Assembly (NCBI GenBank): GCA_944380285.1
Contig: CALWGZ010000004.1
Span: forward strand, 1 to 64,000
Direction: 5' to 3'
Source of the DNA: an uncultured Christensenellaceae bacterium
Lineage (GTDB): Bacteria; Bacillota; Clostridia; Christensenellales; UBA3700
DNA: 64,000 bases
The number at the start of each line of letters is the position of its first letter. Position 1 is the first letter of the stretch. A model generated the notes under the pieces. The model was given only the letters and a program-made list of their open reading frames with translations. It had not been told where the DNA came from and made no database searches. The position numbers were made by a program, and so were the translations under genes. This document shows positions 8,925 to 17,488 of the stretch, piece after piece.

Positions 8925-8953
8925 AGTATACCACAACTTTGCCGATCGTGCAA
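8925..8953 (-). promoter_or_regulatory. Promoter of the HTH membrane regulator
   Basis: TTGCAC, 17 bp, TATACT on the minus strand. Confidence 0.7.
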
Positions 8954-9036
8954 TATGGCGCGGCTCTACTATCGGTAGAATGAGTGTTTCCACTTTACGT
9001 CGCGCCCTTATTTGATCGTTTTACAAACACGGGCAC

Positions 9037-9058
9037 GAAAAAACGCGCTAGAGCGCGT
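9037..9058 (-). terminator. Terminator of nrdD-nrdG
   Basis: ACGCGCTCTAGCGCGT self-complementary stem followed by a run of T on the minus strand, 24 nt after the nrdG stop codon. Confidence 0.7.
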
Positions 9059-9081
9059 CTTGATGTTTTTGAAGATGTCTT

Positions 9082-9597
9082 TCAATTCCAACGCTCGGAC
9101 TCGTCGAGCACGACCTTGCCCTCTTTGAGCGTGCGCTGCACGTCGATCACGCGCTGGTTGTCCGAGCCCATGAACTTGGCTTCCCATGTGCGGCGCGCCT
9201 GTATGAACGGACCGTCGACCAATGTGTCGAGCTGTTCGAGCAGCTCCTTTGCGCCGTCGACTTTGCCGGCGAGCAAGTCCTCGCACAGATAGCCGGTGTA
9301 GCAGGCGATGTCGTCCACTCCCCTCTCGCGGAACTTGCGCGCAAGCTCGGCGAGCGCCCTTGCCTGGCACATCGGCTCTCCGCCGCTGAACGTCACTCCG
9401 CAAAGCAGGGGGTTGCGCATCCCCTCTTCGAGCAGGACGTCGATGTCCACGTCCTTGCCGCCGCCGAAATCGTGCGTCTGCGGATTGTGACAGCCGGGGC
9501 AGTTGTGCGGACAGCCCTGCACGAATATCGTATATCTGATGCCCGGCCCGTCGGTGATCGAGTCGCCGACGGTCCCGGCAAGACGTATCTTTGTCAT
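9082..9597 (-). CDS. nrdG: Anaerobic ribonucleotide reductase activating protein
   Basis: 171-residue radical SAM enzyme. Cys29, Cys33 and Cys36 form the CxxxCxxC cluster site (CPHNCPGC), and FSGGEP is the SAM-binding motif. It generates the glycyl radical on NrdD with S-adenosylmethionine and a reduced 4Fe-4S cluster. The start codon overlaps the nrdD stop by one base, so the two are translationally coupled. Confidence 0.95.
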   Translation of the reverse strand: MTKIRLAGTVGDSITDGPGIRYTIFVQGCPHNCPGCHNPQTHDFGGGKDVDIDVLLEEGMRNPLLCGVTFSGGEPMCQARALAELARKFRERGVDDIACYTGYLCEDLLAGKVDGAKELLEQLDTLVDGPFIQARRTWEAKFMGSDNQRVIDVQRTLKEGKVVLDESERWN

Positions 9598-11930
9598 TAC
9601 TTGAGCCCGTCGAGACCGTGCTTGACGCGGTCTTTTTCTTCGGCGCGCTTTGCGTTGTTGAAGCGGTCGAGCGTACCGACGAGGTAGCCGGTGATGCGGC
9701 GGATGCGCTCAAAGCCGAACTCGCCGTCATGCTCTTTGCGGCCGCACTTGGGGCAAGTCTCGCCGATGATGCCGCTGTATCCGCAGACGGGGTCGCGGTC
9801 GACCGGGTGGTTGATGGAGCCGTAGCCGACGCCCGCCTCTTTCATGCATCTGACGATCTTCTCGAACGCCTCGAGGTTGTTGGCGGTGTCGCCGTCAAGC
9901 TCGACATAGCTGATGTGTCCGGCGTTGGTCAATGCGTGGAAGGGCGCCTCGATCCTGATCTTGTCGTACGCGCTGATGTTGTAGTAGACAGGCACATGGA
10001 AGGAGTTGGTGTAGTACTCTCTGTCGGTCACGCCGGGGATGATGCCGTACTTCTTCTTGTCGATGCGGACGAACCTGCCCGAAAGCCCCTCTGCCGGCGT
10101 CGCGATGAGACCGAAGTTGAGCCCCGTCTTTTGCGACATTCTGTCGAGGTACTCGCGCATGAATCTGACGATGTCCATGCCGAGGTTGAGCGACTCCTTG
10201 CTCTCGCCGTGGTGCTTGCCCGTCAACGCGACCAGCGTCTCAGCAAGACCGATGAAGCCGACGGACAGCGTGCCGTGCTTGAGCACTTCGCCGACCTCGT
10301 CGTTGGGTCCCAGCTTTTCGGAATCTATCCACACGCCCTGCCCCATAAGGAAGGGGAAGTTCTTGACGCGCTTTTTGCATTGGATCTTGAAGCGGTCGAG
10401 CAATTGACGGCAGACGAGGTCGAGCTTGCGCTCGAGGTCCTCGAAGAACCAATCGACATTGCCCTTGCTGTTGATCGCGATGCGCGGCAGGTTGATCGAG
10501 GTGAAGGACAGGTTGCCTCTGCCATAGGTGATCTCGCGCGACGGGTCGTAGACGTTGCCCATGACGCGGGTGCGGCAGCCCATGTACGCGATCTCGGTCT
10601 CGGGGCGACCGGGCTTGTAGTATTGCAGGTTGAACGGCGCGTCGATGAACGAGAAGTTGGGGAACAGCCTCTTCGCGCTGACCTTGCAAGCGAGCTTGAA
10701 CAAGTCGTAGTTGGGATCCTGCTTGTTGTAGTTGACGCCCTCTTTGACCTTGAAGATGTGGATGGGGAAGATGGGCGTTTCGCCGAAACCGAGCCCCGCC
10801 TCTTCGGCAAGCAAGATGTTCTTGATGACCATCCTGCCCTCGGGCGAAGTGTCGGTGCCGTAGTTGATCGAGCTGAACGGAGTCTGCGCGCCGGCACGGG
10901 AGTGCATCGTGTTGAGGTTGTGGATGAGCGCCTCCATCGCCTGGAAGGTCGCCCTGTCCGTCTCGCGGTCGGCGTTGTCTTTTGCAAACTTCTTCGCCTT
11001 GCGGAAGTCGTCGTCGGGGATGTCCTTGAACGCCTCGCGCTCCGCCTTGTCATATTCCTTGCTGCCCGCAAGGCAGGGATACACGCCCTTTTCGCGCTCG
11101 ATGTCCTTGACGATCTTCTTGACGTCGTCGACGGTGAGCGGACTGTTGTCGATCAGCTCCAAAGCCTTCGCAAGGTTGGACGCATACAGCTTTTTGTAAG
11201 TCTTGACGACGCCCGGAGCGAGACCGTAATCGAAGTTGGGGATGCTCTGCCCTCCGTGCTGGTCGTTTTGGTTGGACTGGATCGCGATGCACGCCAAAGC
11301 CGCATAGCTTTGGATGTCGTTGGGCTCGCGCAAGAAGCCGTGACCGGTCGAGAAGCCGCCCTTGAACAGCTTGAGCAGATCGATCTGGCAGCACGTCGTC
11401 GTCAACGTGTAGAAGTCGAAGTCGTGGATGTGGATGTCGCCCTCGCGGTGCGCCTTGCTCTGTTCGGGAGAGAGGATGTATTTGGAATAGTAGTCCTTCG
11501 CGCCCTCGCTGCCGTATTTGAGCATCGTGCCCATCGCGGTGTCGCCGTCGATGTTGGCGTTGTCGCGCTTCATGTCGCTGTCGCCGGCGTCGGTGAACGT
11601 CAGCTCGTTGTAGATGCGCATGAGCGCGGTGTTCATCTCGCGCGACTTGGTGCGCTCGGCACGGTAAAGTATGTACTTTTTGGCAATGTAGGCATAGCCG
11701 TTTTCCATCAAGACCTTTTCGACCATGTCTTGGATGTCTTCGATGGTCGGGCTGTTGCCGGTGCCCTCGAACTTGTCTTCGAGACGCTCTTCGACCAGGC
11801 GCGCGAGCCTTGCGCACTCCTGATCGTCCTTGCGTCCGGCGGACGCCATTGCCTTGCCGATAGCGGTCTGGATCTTGGTGATGTCGTACGGCACCCTTCT
11901 GCCGTCGCGCTTGATGATGGTATCGAACAT
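9597..11930 (-). CDS. nrdD: Anaerobic ribonucleoside-triphosphate reductase (class III)
   Basis: 777 residues. The N-terminal ATP-cone (IIKRDGRRVPYDITKIQTAI) senses nucleotide levels, and the central barrel performs reduction of NTPs to dNTPs with formate as usual reductant. Near the C-terminus are a CxxC pair (CPKC) preceded by another Cys (CGYSG) for zinc, and the glycyl-radical loop RRITGYLVG with the radical Gly at about 748. The enzyme is oxygen-sensitive, which points to anaerobic life. It is controlled by the promoter and NrdR-like boxes at 11954-12041. Confidence 0.96.
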   Translation of the reverse strand: MFDTIIKRDGRRVPYDITKIQTAIGKAMASAGRKDDQECARLARLVEERLEDKFEGTGNSPTIEDIQDMVEKVLMENGYAYIAKKYILYRAERTKSREMNTALMRIYNELTFTDAGDSDMKRDNANIDGDTAMGTMLKYGSEGAKDYYSKYILSPEQSKAHREGDIHIHDFDFYTLTTTCCQIDLLKLFKGGFSTGHGFLREPNDIQSYAALACIAIQSNQNDQHGGQSIPNFDYGLAPGVVKTYKKLYASNLAKALELIDNSPLTVDDVKKIVKDIEREKGVYPCLAGSKEYDKAEREAFKDIPDDDFRKAKKFAKDNADRETDRATFQAMEALIHNLNTMHSRAGAQTPFSSINYGTDTSPEGRMVIKNILLAEEAGLGFGETPIFPIHIFKVKEGVNYNKQDPNYDLFKLACKVSAKRLFPNFSFIDAPFNLQYYKPGRPETEIAYMGCRTRVMGNVYDPSREITYGRGNLSFTSINLPRIAINSKGNVDWFFEDLERKLDLVCRQLLDRFKIQCKKRVKNFPFLMGQGVWIDSEKLGPNDEVGEVLKHGTLSVGFIGLAETLVALTGKHHGESKESLNLGMDIVRFMREYLDRMSQKTGLNFGLIATPAEGLSGRFVRIDKKKYGIIPGVTDREYYTNSFHVPVYYNISAYDKIRIEAPFHALTNAGHISYVELDGDTANNLEAFEKIVRCMKEAGVGYGSINHPVDRDPVCGYSGIIGETCPKCGRKEHDGEFGFERIRRITGYLVGTLDRFNNAKRAEEKDRVKHGLDGLK

Positions 11931-11953
11931 ACTTTCCTCCTCGTCTCATCCCA

Positions 11954-11969
11954 CCACTATATATTGTGG
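11954..11969. promoter_or_regulatory. Probable NrdR box in the nrdD leader
   Basis: CCACTATATATTGTGG is a perfect-arm palindrome matching the NrdR pattern (ACAC-W-ATATAT-W-GTGT type). NrdR represses ribonucleotide reductase genes. It lies between the transcription start and the ribosome binding site. Confidence 0.6.
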
Positions 11970-12012
11970 TGAGGTCAAAAGAAACGTGCTGTATTTTGTT
12001 GTTGGCTTAATT

Positions 12013-12041
12013 ATGATAACACAGTATATGCACCCTGTCAA
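12013..12041 (-). promoter_or_regulatory. nrdD promoter with a possible second NrdR half-box in its spacer
   Basis: TTGACA, 17 bp, TATCAT on the minus strand. The spacer (12019-12034, ACACAGTATATGCACC) matches one arm of the NrdR box, 65 bp from the box at 11954, about six helical turns. Confidence 0.65.
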
Positions 12042-12147
12042 CGGGTATTCGGCAAATAATTTTTATTTTTTTGAGGCAAAAACACTTGACAAAACGACGG
12101 CGATATACAGTTCATAGACAGTACTGAAAAATACCTTTTCAGCGCAA

Positions 12148-12261
12148 ATAAAGCCGCGCCCCGAGGCATATGCCCCACTGCGCGGCGTAACGACAAAATA
12201 TAGCCTCGTCTCGGCTTGTTTTGCATGACTATCGCGTATTTTGAATGACTTGCGGCTTTAT
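12148..12261. other. Nested inverted repeats between nrdD promoter and phosphatase gene
   Basis: ATAAAGCCGC (12148-12157) is inverted at 12252-12261. Within it GCCGCGC pairs with GCGCGGC around a GGCATATGCC palindrome. No gene fits. It may be a terminator for the phosphatase gene at 12276 or a small structured RNA. Confidence 0.35.
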
Positions 12262-12275
12262 GTACAAAACGGCGC

Positions 12276-12758
12276 TCACTCTCCGTCCGCGGGGAGCGAC
12301 TTGATCTTGTCCGCGAACTTGACGAGTTTGGCTTTGAGAAAGTCCATCACCGCCAGATAGTCGTCGACCTCTTTCATCAAGAAGGGATCGGGTACCTTCT
12401 CATATGCGCCCTCGGCGTACTCGGAGATCGTGACGAATTTACGGTGATAGCGCAGCGGCAGCACCCACTTGTTCGCCCTCGACATCCCGACGATCAAGTC
12501 CGCTTCGTCAAAGAGATGGCGGTCGCCCCACTTGAACGACGGCTTGTGAGCGTCGATATATGCGCCGTCAAACCCCTCGCGAAGCAGCGCGATCCGCGCC
12601 TTGGGGTGTATCTTGTACATGCGGTTGAACACCGCCGCGGACGCGACTTTGCTCACGCGCTTTTGCAACTCGGGATCTTTGGCTACCATGTCGCGGAACA
12701 CATACTCGCAAAAGGGCGAGCGGCAGATGTTGGACGAACAGACGAACAATATATTCAT
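12276..12758 (-). CDS. Low-molecular-weight protein-tyrosine-phosphatase-like protein
   Basis: 160-residue LMW-PTP fold protein. The phosphate loop CSSNICRS (Cys7 to Arg13) opens the protein and the general acid is Asp124 in VPDPF. Such enzymes dephosphorylate tyrosine, sometimes arginine, on proteins. The ATG at 12758 is set by homology; longer frames upstream are shadows of the next gene. There is no Shine-Dalgarno, and the -10 box ends 6 nt before the ATG, so the mRNA is probably leaderless. A second paralogue lies at 21362. Confidence 0.87.
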   Translation of the reverse strand: MNILFVCSSNICRSPFCEYVFRDMVAKDPELQKRVSKVASAAVFNRMYKIHPKARIALLREGFDGAYIDAHKPSFKWGDRHLFDEADLIVGMSRANKWVLPLRYHRKFVTISEYAEGAYEKVPDPFLMKEVDDYLAVMDFLKAKLVKFADKIKSLPADGE

Positions 12759-12764
12759 ATATCG

Positions 12765-12793
12765 ATTATATATTATGCGCGCGCGTGAGGCAA
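12765..12793 (-). promoter_or_regulatory. Promoter giving a leaderless phosphatase mRNA
   Basis: TTGCCT, 17 bp, TATAAT on the minus strand, then exactly 6 nt before the ATG at 12758. Confidence 0.65.
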
Positions 12794-12871
12794 GCGTTTG
12801 ACGGCGGCGGAAAGATAAAAATTGCGGCGCCGTTTGTTCGGCGCCGCGCGGGTCCGGTATGTTTTGCCGGC

Positions 12872-14164
12872 TCAGATCTTGCCGTCGGCGTAATCGCCGA
12901 GCACGGCGACAAAGTGGTCGAGGAAGCCGCGCACAGCCTGCTTTTCTTCGAGCGTGCACTTTTCGCAGACGGTGAAGGTCGCCGCTCCGTCGAAAGTGGT
13001 CGCCGCGATCTGGATATACGGCTTGTACTTGATCGTGCCGGTAAAGAACGCGTCGAGCGACTTGTGCTCCGGCAGGTCGAAGTCCGCCGATCTGAGCACG
13101 CCCATGTTGCTCATCGTGAACAGCGGATTGCTGTACCCCAGCTTGACGAGCCGCGTCGCGATGAAGAACGGGAACGTGAGCCCGAATTTCATCAACGGCA
13201 GCCCCGCCATACCGAGCAGCGGGTTGGACTTGTGCGGCGCGAGCGCCTCGGCGACGTGTTCGAGCGTCTCCCTGAACGAATTGCCGACGCCGCCCGCCAG
13301 CTTGCACGGCATGTACGAGGTCAAATTCGTAAAGCCTTCGGTCTCGTGGTCGTTCAGATAGCGGCGCATGTCAAGCATAGAAGTGATCTCGCACGGAGTG
13401 TCGGGCTTGAAGCCGCATGCCTTTGCCGCCGCGGTGAAATAGGCGGCGAGATAGATGTCGTTGACGGTGTAGCCGTCCGCCTTGCCTCGCGCTTTGAGCG
13501 CGGACATCTTGTCGGCGGAAAGGGTCGCGCGAACGATGTGCGGCTTGTCGTCGTCGCACTGCTCGCCGAACGGGAACGCATTCTTGATGTTGGTGCGCGA
13601 GACGTTGCGATAGAGTATCCTCGCCTTTTTGCGCAACTCTTCGGGCAGGTCGCGGTAGATCTGCTTCGCGCTACGGCTGCCGCATTTGACGACGGGATCG
13701 AAGTCGGGATCGGCGCAAATGCCGCGATACGCCTCGACGATCGTCTTGACCAGCGCGATGAAGTCTCTGCCGTCGAGGCAGATGTGGTTGATGACGAGGC
13801 AAAGCACCGACCGCTGCCTCTCCTCATTGCGCAGCAGCGTCGCTTTGAATTGCAGCTTGCCGCGATAGTCGACGCGGTTGGTCAGGATGCGCTCCATCGC
13901 CTCGTGCGAGACCTCGCCGTCGTGAACATAGAGCATCTCTTCGTCGGTGTAATTGTCGTTGACGACCCAATAGGGCTTGATCGCGCCGGCGATGAACGAC
14001 GAGTGCAGCACGTCGATCTTGTCTACGACGCGCCTGATCGCCTTGCGCATGACCGCTTGATCGACGATACCTTCGTATACGACCGCGCAATGTATCATGC
14101 CGTCATAGTAGTTTCGGAAGATATATTGGACCTTGTCCCACATCTCCGCATTCAATTTTTTCAT
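12872..14164 (-). CDS. Condensation-domain-like acyltransferase
   Basis: 430 residues with the HxxxDG signature of the chloramphenicol-acetyltransferase/condensation superfamily (NHICLDGRDF) in the N-terminal half, and a second lobe with DMRRYL and FTMSNMG strands typical of PapA- and alcohol-acyltransferase-like members. No carrier protein or NRPS module is adjacent, so it probably esterifies a lipid, alcohol or cell-surface alcohol with an acyl-CoA rather than building a peptide. Monocistronic, with a long hairpin in its leader. Confidence 0.8.
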   Translation of the reverse strand: MKKLNAEMWDKVQYIFRNYYDGMIHCAVVYEGIVDQAVMRKAIRRVVDKIDVLHSSFIAGAIKPYWVVNDNYTDEEMLYVHDGEVSHEAMERILTNRVDYRGKLQFKATLLRNEERQRSVLCLVINHICLDGRDFIALVKTIVEAYRGICADPDFDPVVKCGSRSAKQIYRDLPEELRKKARILYRNVSRTNIKNAFPFGEQCDDDKPHIVRATLSADKMSALKARGKADGYTVNDIYLAAYFTAAAKACGFKPDTPCEITSMLDMRRYLNDHETEGFTNLTSYMPCKLAGGVGNSFRETLEHVAEALAPHKSNPLLGMAGLPLMKFGLTFPFFIATRLVKLGYSNPLFTMSNMGVLRSADFDLPEHKSLDAFFTGTIKYKPYIQIAATTFDGAATFTVCEKCTLEEKQAVRGFLDHFVAVLGDYADGKI

Positions 14165-14191
14165 AGATACCTCATACCTTATTTACGAATA

Positions 14192-14217
14192 AAGGCGCCG
14201 AGACACTTCGGCACCTT
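14192..14217 (-). other. Leader hairpin upstream of the acyltransferase gene
   Basis: 10-bp stem with one G-U pair and a 6-nt loop, followed by a short T-rich tract, lying between the -10 box and the start codon. It could attenuate transcription or stabilise the mRNA. Confidence 0.5.
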
Positions 14218-14227
14218 CGTTGTTTTG

Positions 14228-14257
14228 ATTATACTAAAATCGAATGTAAAAAATCAA
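14228..14257 (-). promoter_or_regulatory. Promoter of the acyltransferase gene
   Basis: TTGATT, 18 bp, TATAAT on the minus strand. Confidence 0.55.
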
Positions 14258-14446
14258 CCGATGTTTGTAAAGTTTTCGCAAAATTGACCGAAACTTGTCG
14301 CATTGTACGATAATGGACATTTGCGTATCATTAATGCGCCGATCTATCAATACAGGAATGACCTTGAAATACATTGAAAATAATTGTTAATAATTATTAC
14401 TATCTGATCGATGTCCGCAAAAACATGAGCCGTCAAAACGACTCGT

Positions 14447-14656
14447 TTAATAAGGTTTCCGCCCAACCAAATAGTCTATATCCACCTCGAAATAGTCGGC
14501 AAGACGCCACAAACTGCTGATATTTGGTTCCTTTTTCCCGAGCACCCACGAACTTACCGTGTTTTGCTTGACGCCTATTTTTGCAGCAAGTTGCACTTGA
14601 TTTATCCCCTCATCTCTCATCAATTCCGCTATCCTTTCCGCTACCTTTATATCCAT
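14447..14656 (-). CDS. Small XRE-family transcriptional regulator
   Basis: 69-residue protein that is nearly all helix-turn-helix (INQVQLAAKIGVKQNTVSSWVLGKKEPN). It is divergent from the lipoprotein gene at 14754; the shared 97-bp region holds two palindromes over the lipoprotein promoter, so it probably represses that gene and itself. Confidence 0.88.
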   Translation of the reverse strand: MDIKVAERIAELMRDEGINQVQLAAKIGVKQNTVSSWVLGKKEPNISSLWRLADYFEVDIDYLVGRKPY

Positions 14657-14683
14657 CCGTGTCCGTCTCCGATTGCAATAATC

Positions 14684-14712
14684 TTGACATATTAGCGCTA
14701 TGGTAGTATCAT
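14684..14712 (+). promoter_or_regulatory. Promoter of the lipoprotein gene at 14754
   Basis: TTGACA, 17 bp, TATCAT. The spacer contains the left operator arm. Confidence 0.75.
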
Positions 14713-14737
14713 TTAATTAAATAGCACCATAGTGCTA
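14693..14737. promoter_or_regulatory. Paired operator of the XRE/lipoprotein region
   Basis: TAGCGCTATGGT (14693-14704) is inverted at 14726-14737 with one mismatch. Each arm is itself palindromic: TAGCGCTA on the left and TAGCAC-CATA-GTGCTA (14722-14737) on the right. The arms flank the -10 box. Confidence 0.6.
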
Positions 14738-14753
14738 CATTAAGGAGGAAATC

Positions 14754-15824
14754 ATGAAAAAATCGATCTGCATTTTGACAAGCTTGGCTTTGATCGTTTG
14801 CGCTTTGTTCGCCGTTGTCGGATGCGGCGACAAAGAAGACACCCGAGCGTCAAGAGAGCTTGACACAAACATTTTGAATATTTGGCAAGACGCCTACGGC
14901 TCCGTGTGGGTGGAACTTGAAAACTACGAGCACGACGACTATCAATTCGTGAGCATCAGCAGTCAGAGCGCGACAAGCATCGACTTCTCGCTTGACGGCG
15001 GAAAGACCTGGCACCTGTGCGATGTCGCCGAGTCCCTTTTCCCCGAAAAAGATCGCGGGGTGTATCAGATCATATCTCCGGGCACAGACGGCACGTTTAC
15101 ATTCCAACTTACCGGGGCGGAAGACAATCAATTCCCCGATCCTTCGCCGATCTATAATGCCGGCGACGTCCTTTCGATCACTATCCGCGTCCCCGAATCG
15201 GACACCTACAAAGCGAGCGCGTGGTCAAAGGCAGCGACATATACCCTCAAAGCCCCTGCGCAAAGCACCACAGAGCTTTTTGCATACCACTACGGCGCCT
15301 TCTTGAACGACAAGAGCTCCTATGAAGGACTGAGCCCAAACGACTTCGAGAGCGACGGATTTGTCGCCTACAAAGACGCAAACCTGATCAAGATCGGCAA
15401 ACTCGCTTCCGCCGCCTCCGCGACCGAAAGCGGCATGTACGACTATACATTTACCCCGTTCGAGGAGTTGTCTCAATCGGACAAAGCGCAAGCGGCAAAG
15501 TTTGAATACAAGTTCGTGTCCAAGCAAGAATACACCCAAAACGAAGACGTCGCCGGCACATTTACGCCCGATGTCACGACCAACGAAGACAACTTCCTGA
15601 CGACCGGATGGATCGTCGGCTCAAACGGCATTGCGTTCGATGCCGATGACCCCGACTTGCTGTGGGCATACGACATAGAGATCCCCGACGCGACCACCGG
15701 AGAGACCGAGATCTACACTCAGACCTCTTTCGTCCTCTTGTTGCGACTGAAAGCGACGGATGACACGACACATTCGAGCGTGGCAATATTTGAATATCAA
15801 TTGTCATATGCGCCCAAGCAATAG
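14754..15824 (+). CDS. Putative lipoprotein of unknown function
   Basis: 356 residues. A signal peptide ends in the lipobox AVVGC (Cys24), so the protein should be lipid-anchored outside the membrane. The rest is acidic and beta-rich with no family I recognise. AAGGAGG lies before the ATG. Likely regulated by the divergent XRE protein through the operator over its promoter. Confidence 0.82.
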   Translation: MKKSICILTSLALIVCALFAVVGCGDKEDTRASRELDTNILNIWQDAYGSVWVELENYEHDDYQFVSISSQSATSIDFSLDGGKTWHLCDVAESLFPEKDRGVYQIISPGTDGTFTFQLTGAEDNQFPDPSPIYNAGDVLSITIRVPESDTYKASAWSKAATYTLKAPAQSTTELFAYHYGAFLNDKSSYEGLSPNDFESDGFVAYKDANLIKIGKLASAASATESGMYDYTFTPFEELSQSDKAQAAKFEYKFVSKQEYTQNEDVAGTFTPDVTTNEDNFLTTGWIVGSNGIAFDADDPDLLWAYDIEIPDATTGETEIYTQTSFVLLLRLKATDDTTHSSVAIFEYQLSYAPKQ

Positions 15825-15908
15825 CGGAACAGGTCTCGAAAATTCCGATCGCGGGAGCATGCTCTTTTGATCCGACCTCGATCGACCGCTTAGGCAAACA
15901 CAAAATCA

Positions 15909-15935
15909 CGCCGTCGGCGCAAAGCGTCGGCGGCG
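15909..15935. terminator. Hairpin between convergent genes
   Basis: 11-bp GC stem with two G-U pairs and a 5-nt loop between the lipoprotein gene and the phosphatase gene; tails are only moderately T-rich. Confidence 0.4.
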
Positions 15936-15963
15936 AAATTTCTGATCCGGGTCGCACAAAAAC

Positions 15964-16647
15964 CTATCTTTCTCTCACATAAAAAGTGCGGCAGTCCTCG
16001 ACCCGCAAACACCCCAAGATCCCGCTCAAAGCGACGCCCGTGTCCAAATGTATTTTGCAATAGTCGGCGATGTGCGCACCGCCGTGCGGCGTCTCTCTTC
16101 GCGGATAGAACAAGATCTCGTCCCTGTTTGTCAAATACCTGACCGGCGTATGCCCGTACAGCACGCACTTGCCCCCTTGAGGCAAGACGTCCGCATCCTT
16201 AAAGCGGCGATCGTAGACCAATTGCTCGCAAGTCGCCTGCGCGGCGGGCAAAGGCTTCCCGTCCTCGACCGGAACGCCGGCGTGCACGCCGACAAAGTCG
16301 TCCGTCTCGACAAAGAAAGGCAGCGACTCCATCGCGTCGATCGTTTCCCAATCGAGCAAGCCGCCGTCCTCGAAACAGCCGCGCAGCCGATCCATCACCG
16401 TTTCGGGATCTTCCGTGCGGCTCATCAATGCGCGATAGTACTTCAAAAAGTCGTACTCGTGATTGCCGGCGATGCAGACCGCATTCGGCATCGCAAACAA
16501 AAGTCGGGCAAGCCGAACGCTGTCCGCCCCCTTGTCGATGATGTCGCCGAGCACATACAACTTGTCCCCGCCGCAAAACTTGACCTTGTCAAGCAGGCGG
16601 CAGAACAGATCGTAATGCCCGTGGATGTCCGAAACGCAATAGTCCAT
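15964..16647 (-). CDS. PPP-family metallophosphatase
   Basis: 227 residues with the complete calcineurin-like metal-site series: DIHG, GDIIDKG, GNHE, GVHAG and YGHTP. This places it with bacterial PrpA/ApaH-like phosphoprotein or dinucleoside-tetraphosphate phosphatases; substrate unresolved. No Shine-Dalgarno is visible and the -10 box ends 6 nt before the ATG, indicating a leaderless mRNA. Confidence 0.9.
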   Translation of the reverse strand: MDYCVSDIHGHYDLFCRLLDKVKFCGGDKLYVLGDIIDKGADSVRLARLLFAMPNAVCIAGNHEYDFLKYYRALMSRTEDPETVMDRLRGCFEDGGLLDWETIDAMESLPFFVETDDFVGVHAGVPVEDGKPLPAAQATCEQLVYDRRFKDADVLPQGGKCVLYGHTPVRYLTNRDEILFYPRRETPHGGAHIADYCKIHLDTGVALSGILGCLRVEDCRTFYVRER

Positions 16648-16653
16648 ACCGTG

Positions 16654-16682
16654 ATTATATCACATCGCCGAGGCAAATTCAA
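16654..16682 (-). promoter_or_regulatory. Promoter giving a leaderless metallophosphatase mRNA
   Basis: TTGAAT, 17 bp, TATAAT on the minus strand, then 6 nt before the ATG at 16647. Confidence 0.65.
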
Positions 16683-16807
16683 CGAAACGCCCTGCGCGTC
16701 CGCCGTCTCACGGTCAAAGCGACGGCACGGACTTCGCAAGACGGCGCTTGCAAGCGTCACTCAAAAACATATTCTTTGCGCACATATTGAAAACTTGCCC
16801 AAAACGC

Positions 16808-16836
16808 TTGCCGTTTGGTCGAAAATATATTATACT
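16808..16836 (+). promoter_or_regulatory. Promoter of tRNA-Ser
   Basis: TTGCCG, 17 bp, TATACT, 15 nt before the tRNA. Confidence 0.7.
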
Positions 16837-16851
16837 ATTTGAGCAATAAAT

Positions 16852-16942
16852 GCAGAGTTGTCCGAGAGGTCGATGGTGCAGCACTCGAAATGCTGTGTTG
16901 CCTAATAGGTAACCCAGGGTTCGAATCCCTGACTCTGCGCCA
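16852..16942 (+). tRNA. tRNA-Ser(CGA)
   Basis: Class II cloverleaf: acceptor GCAGAGT/ACTCTGC, anticodon loop CTCGAAA (anticodon CGA, reading UCG), a long variable arm, T arm with GGTTCGAATCC, discriminator G and an encoded CCA. Confidence 0.95.
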
Positions 16943-16997
16943 AAAAGGGACCCGGTTGAAGCATTTCAACCGGGTCCCTTTTTGGCGCAAAGTCAGG
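16928..16997. repeat. 33-bp inverted repeat joining tRNA-Ser 3' end and its terminator
   Basis: Arms 16928-16960 and 16965-16997 match at 32 of 33 positions around a GCAT loop. The inner part with its T-run is a strong intrinsic terminator. The outer part of the right arm is an inverted copy of the tRNA 3' end, which a terminator does not need. Confidence 0.75.
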
Positions 16998-17074
16998 AGG
17001 AGCGAACACTACGCGATGCTTGTCATCGCGTGGGTTCGGCTGTCCGCCGCAGGCGCACCTCGATATATTATTGT

Positions 17075-17272
17075 CATCCGTATCGATCGTGTGGGCGTGG
17101 CTCAAATGAGCGTATCTATCGCGATATACGTCGTCTTATTCCAAAGGGTTCGGATATTGCAAAATATTCCGACGAAGATATTCGCTTTGTCGAAGATTGG
17201 GTCAATAGTTATCCTCGTGAGATCTTTGGCTTTGCAACTACTGCCGAATTGTTTGCTCAAAAACAGCTTTGA
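17075..17272 (+). pseudogene. Remnant of an IS30-family transposase (C-terminus)
   Basis: The frame ending at 17272 reads as the C-terminal tail of IS30 transposases: HPYRSCGRGSNE then IRRLIPKGSDI, DEDIRFVEDWVN, YPREIFGF and a final ELFA. The catalytic DDE part is absent and the upstream frame is unrelated sequence. It is a non-functional scar just after tRNA-Ser. Confidence 0.75.
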
Positions 17273-17354
17273 TTTAGCATATTTTCTTTGAGTGATGTAC
17301 AGACCGTTCATCGGTCGGCTTTTGCATATTCATTTTTATTTGTTTGACAGTTTG

Positions 17355-17386
17355 AGAACGGTATTCCGCGAGCGGAATACCGTTCT
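17355..17386. terminator. Strong palindrome downstream of the collagen-like gene
   Basis: Perfect 15-bp stem (AGAACGGTATTCCGC and its complement) with a 2-nt loop. No long T-run follows on either strand, so it may be an inverted-repeat scar rather than a terminator. Confidence 0.4.
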
Positions 17387-17488
17387 GTGTTGTAAATCGT
17401 TGCTTTTACATGCTTTCTGTATGTCTTGTAATACAGCTATCAGCTTCAAATTACTTGGCAATTCACTCAAAGATTGAAAGCCTGCATT

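Noticed and set aside
9591-11972. 793-codon plus-strand ORF opposite nrdD
   Set aside because: Caused by high third-position GC on the other strand; composition is Val/Asp/Arg/Leu-rich without motifs.
12872-14164. Non-ribosomal peptide synthetase module
   Set aside because: Only a free-standing condensation-like fold; no adenylation or carrier domains nearby.
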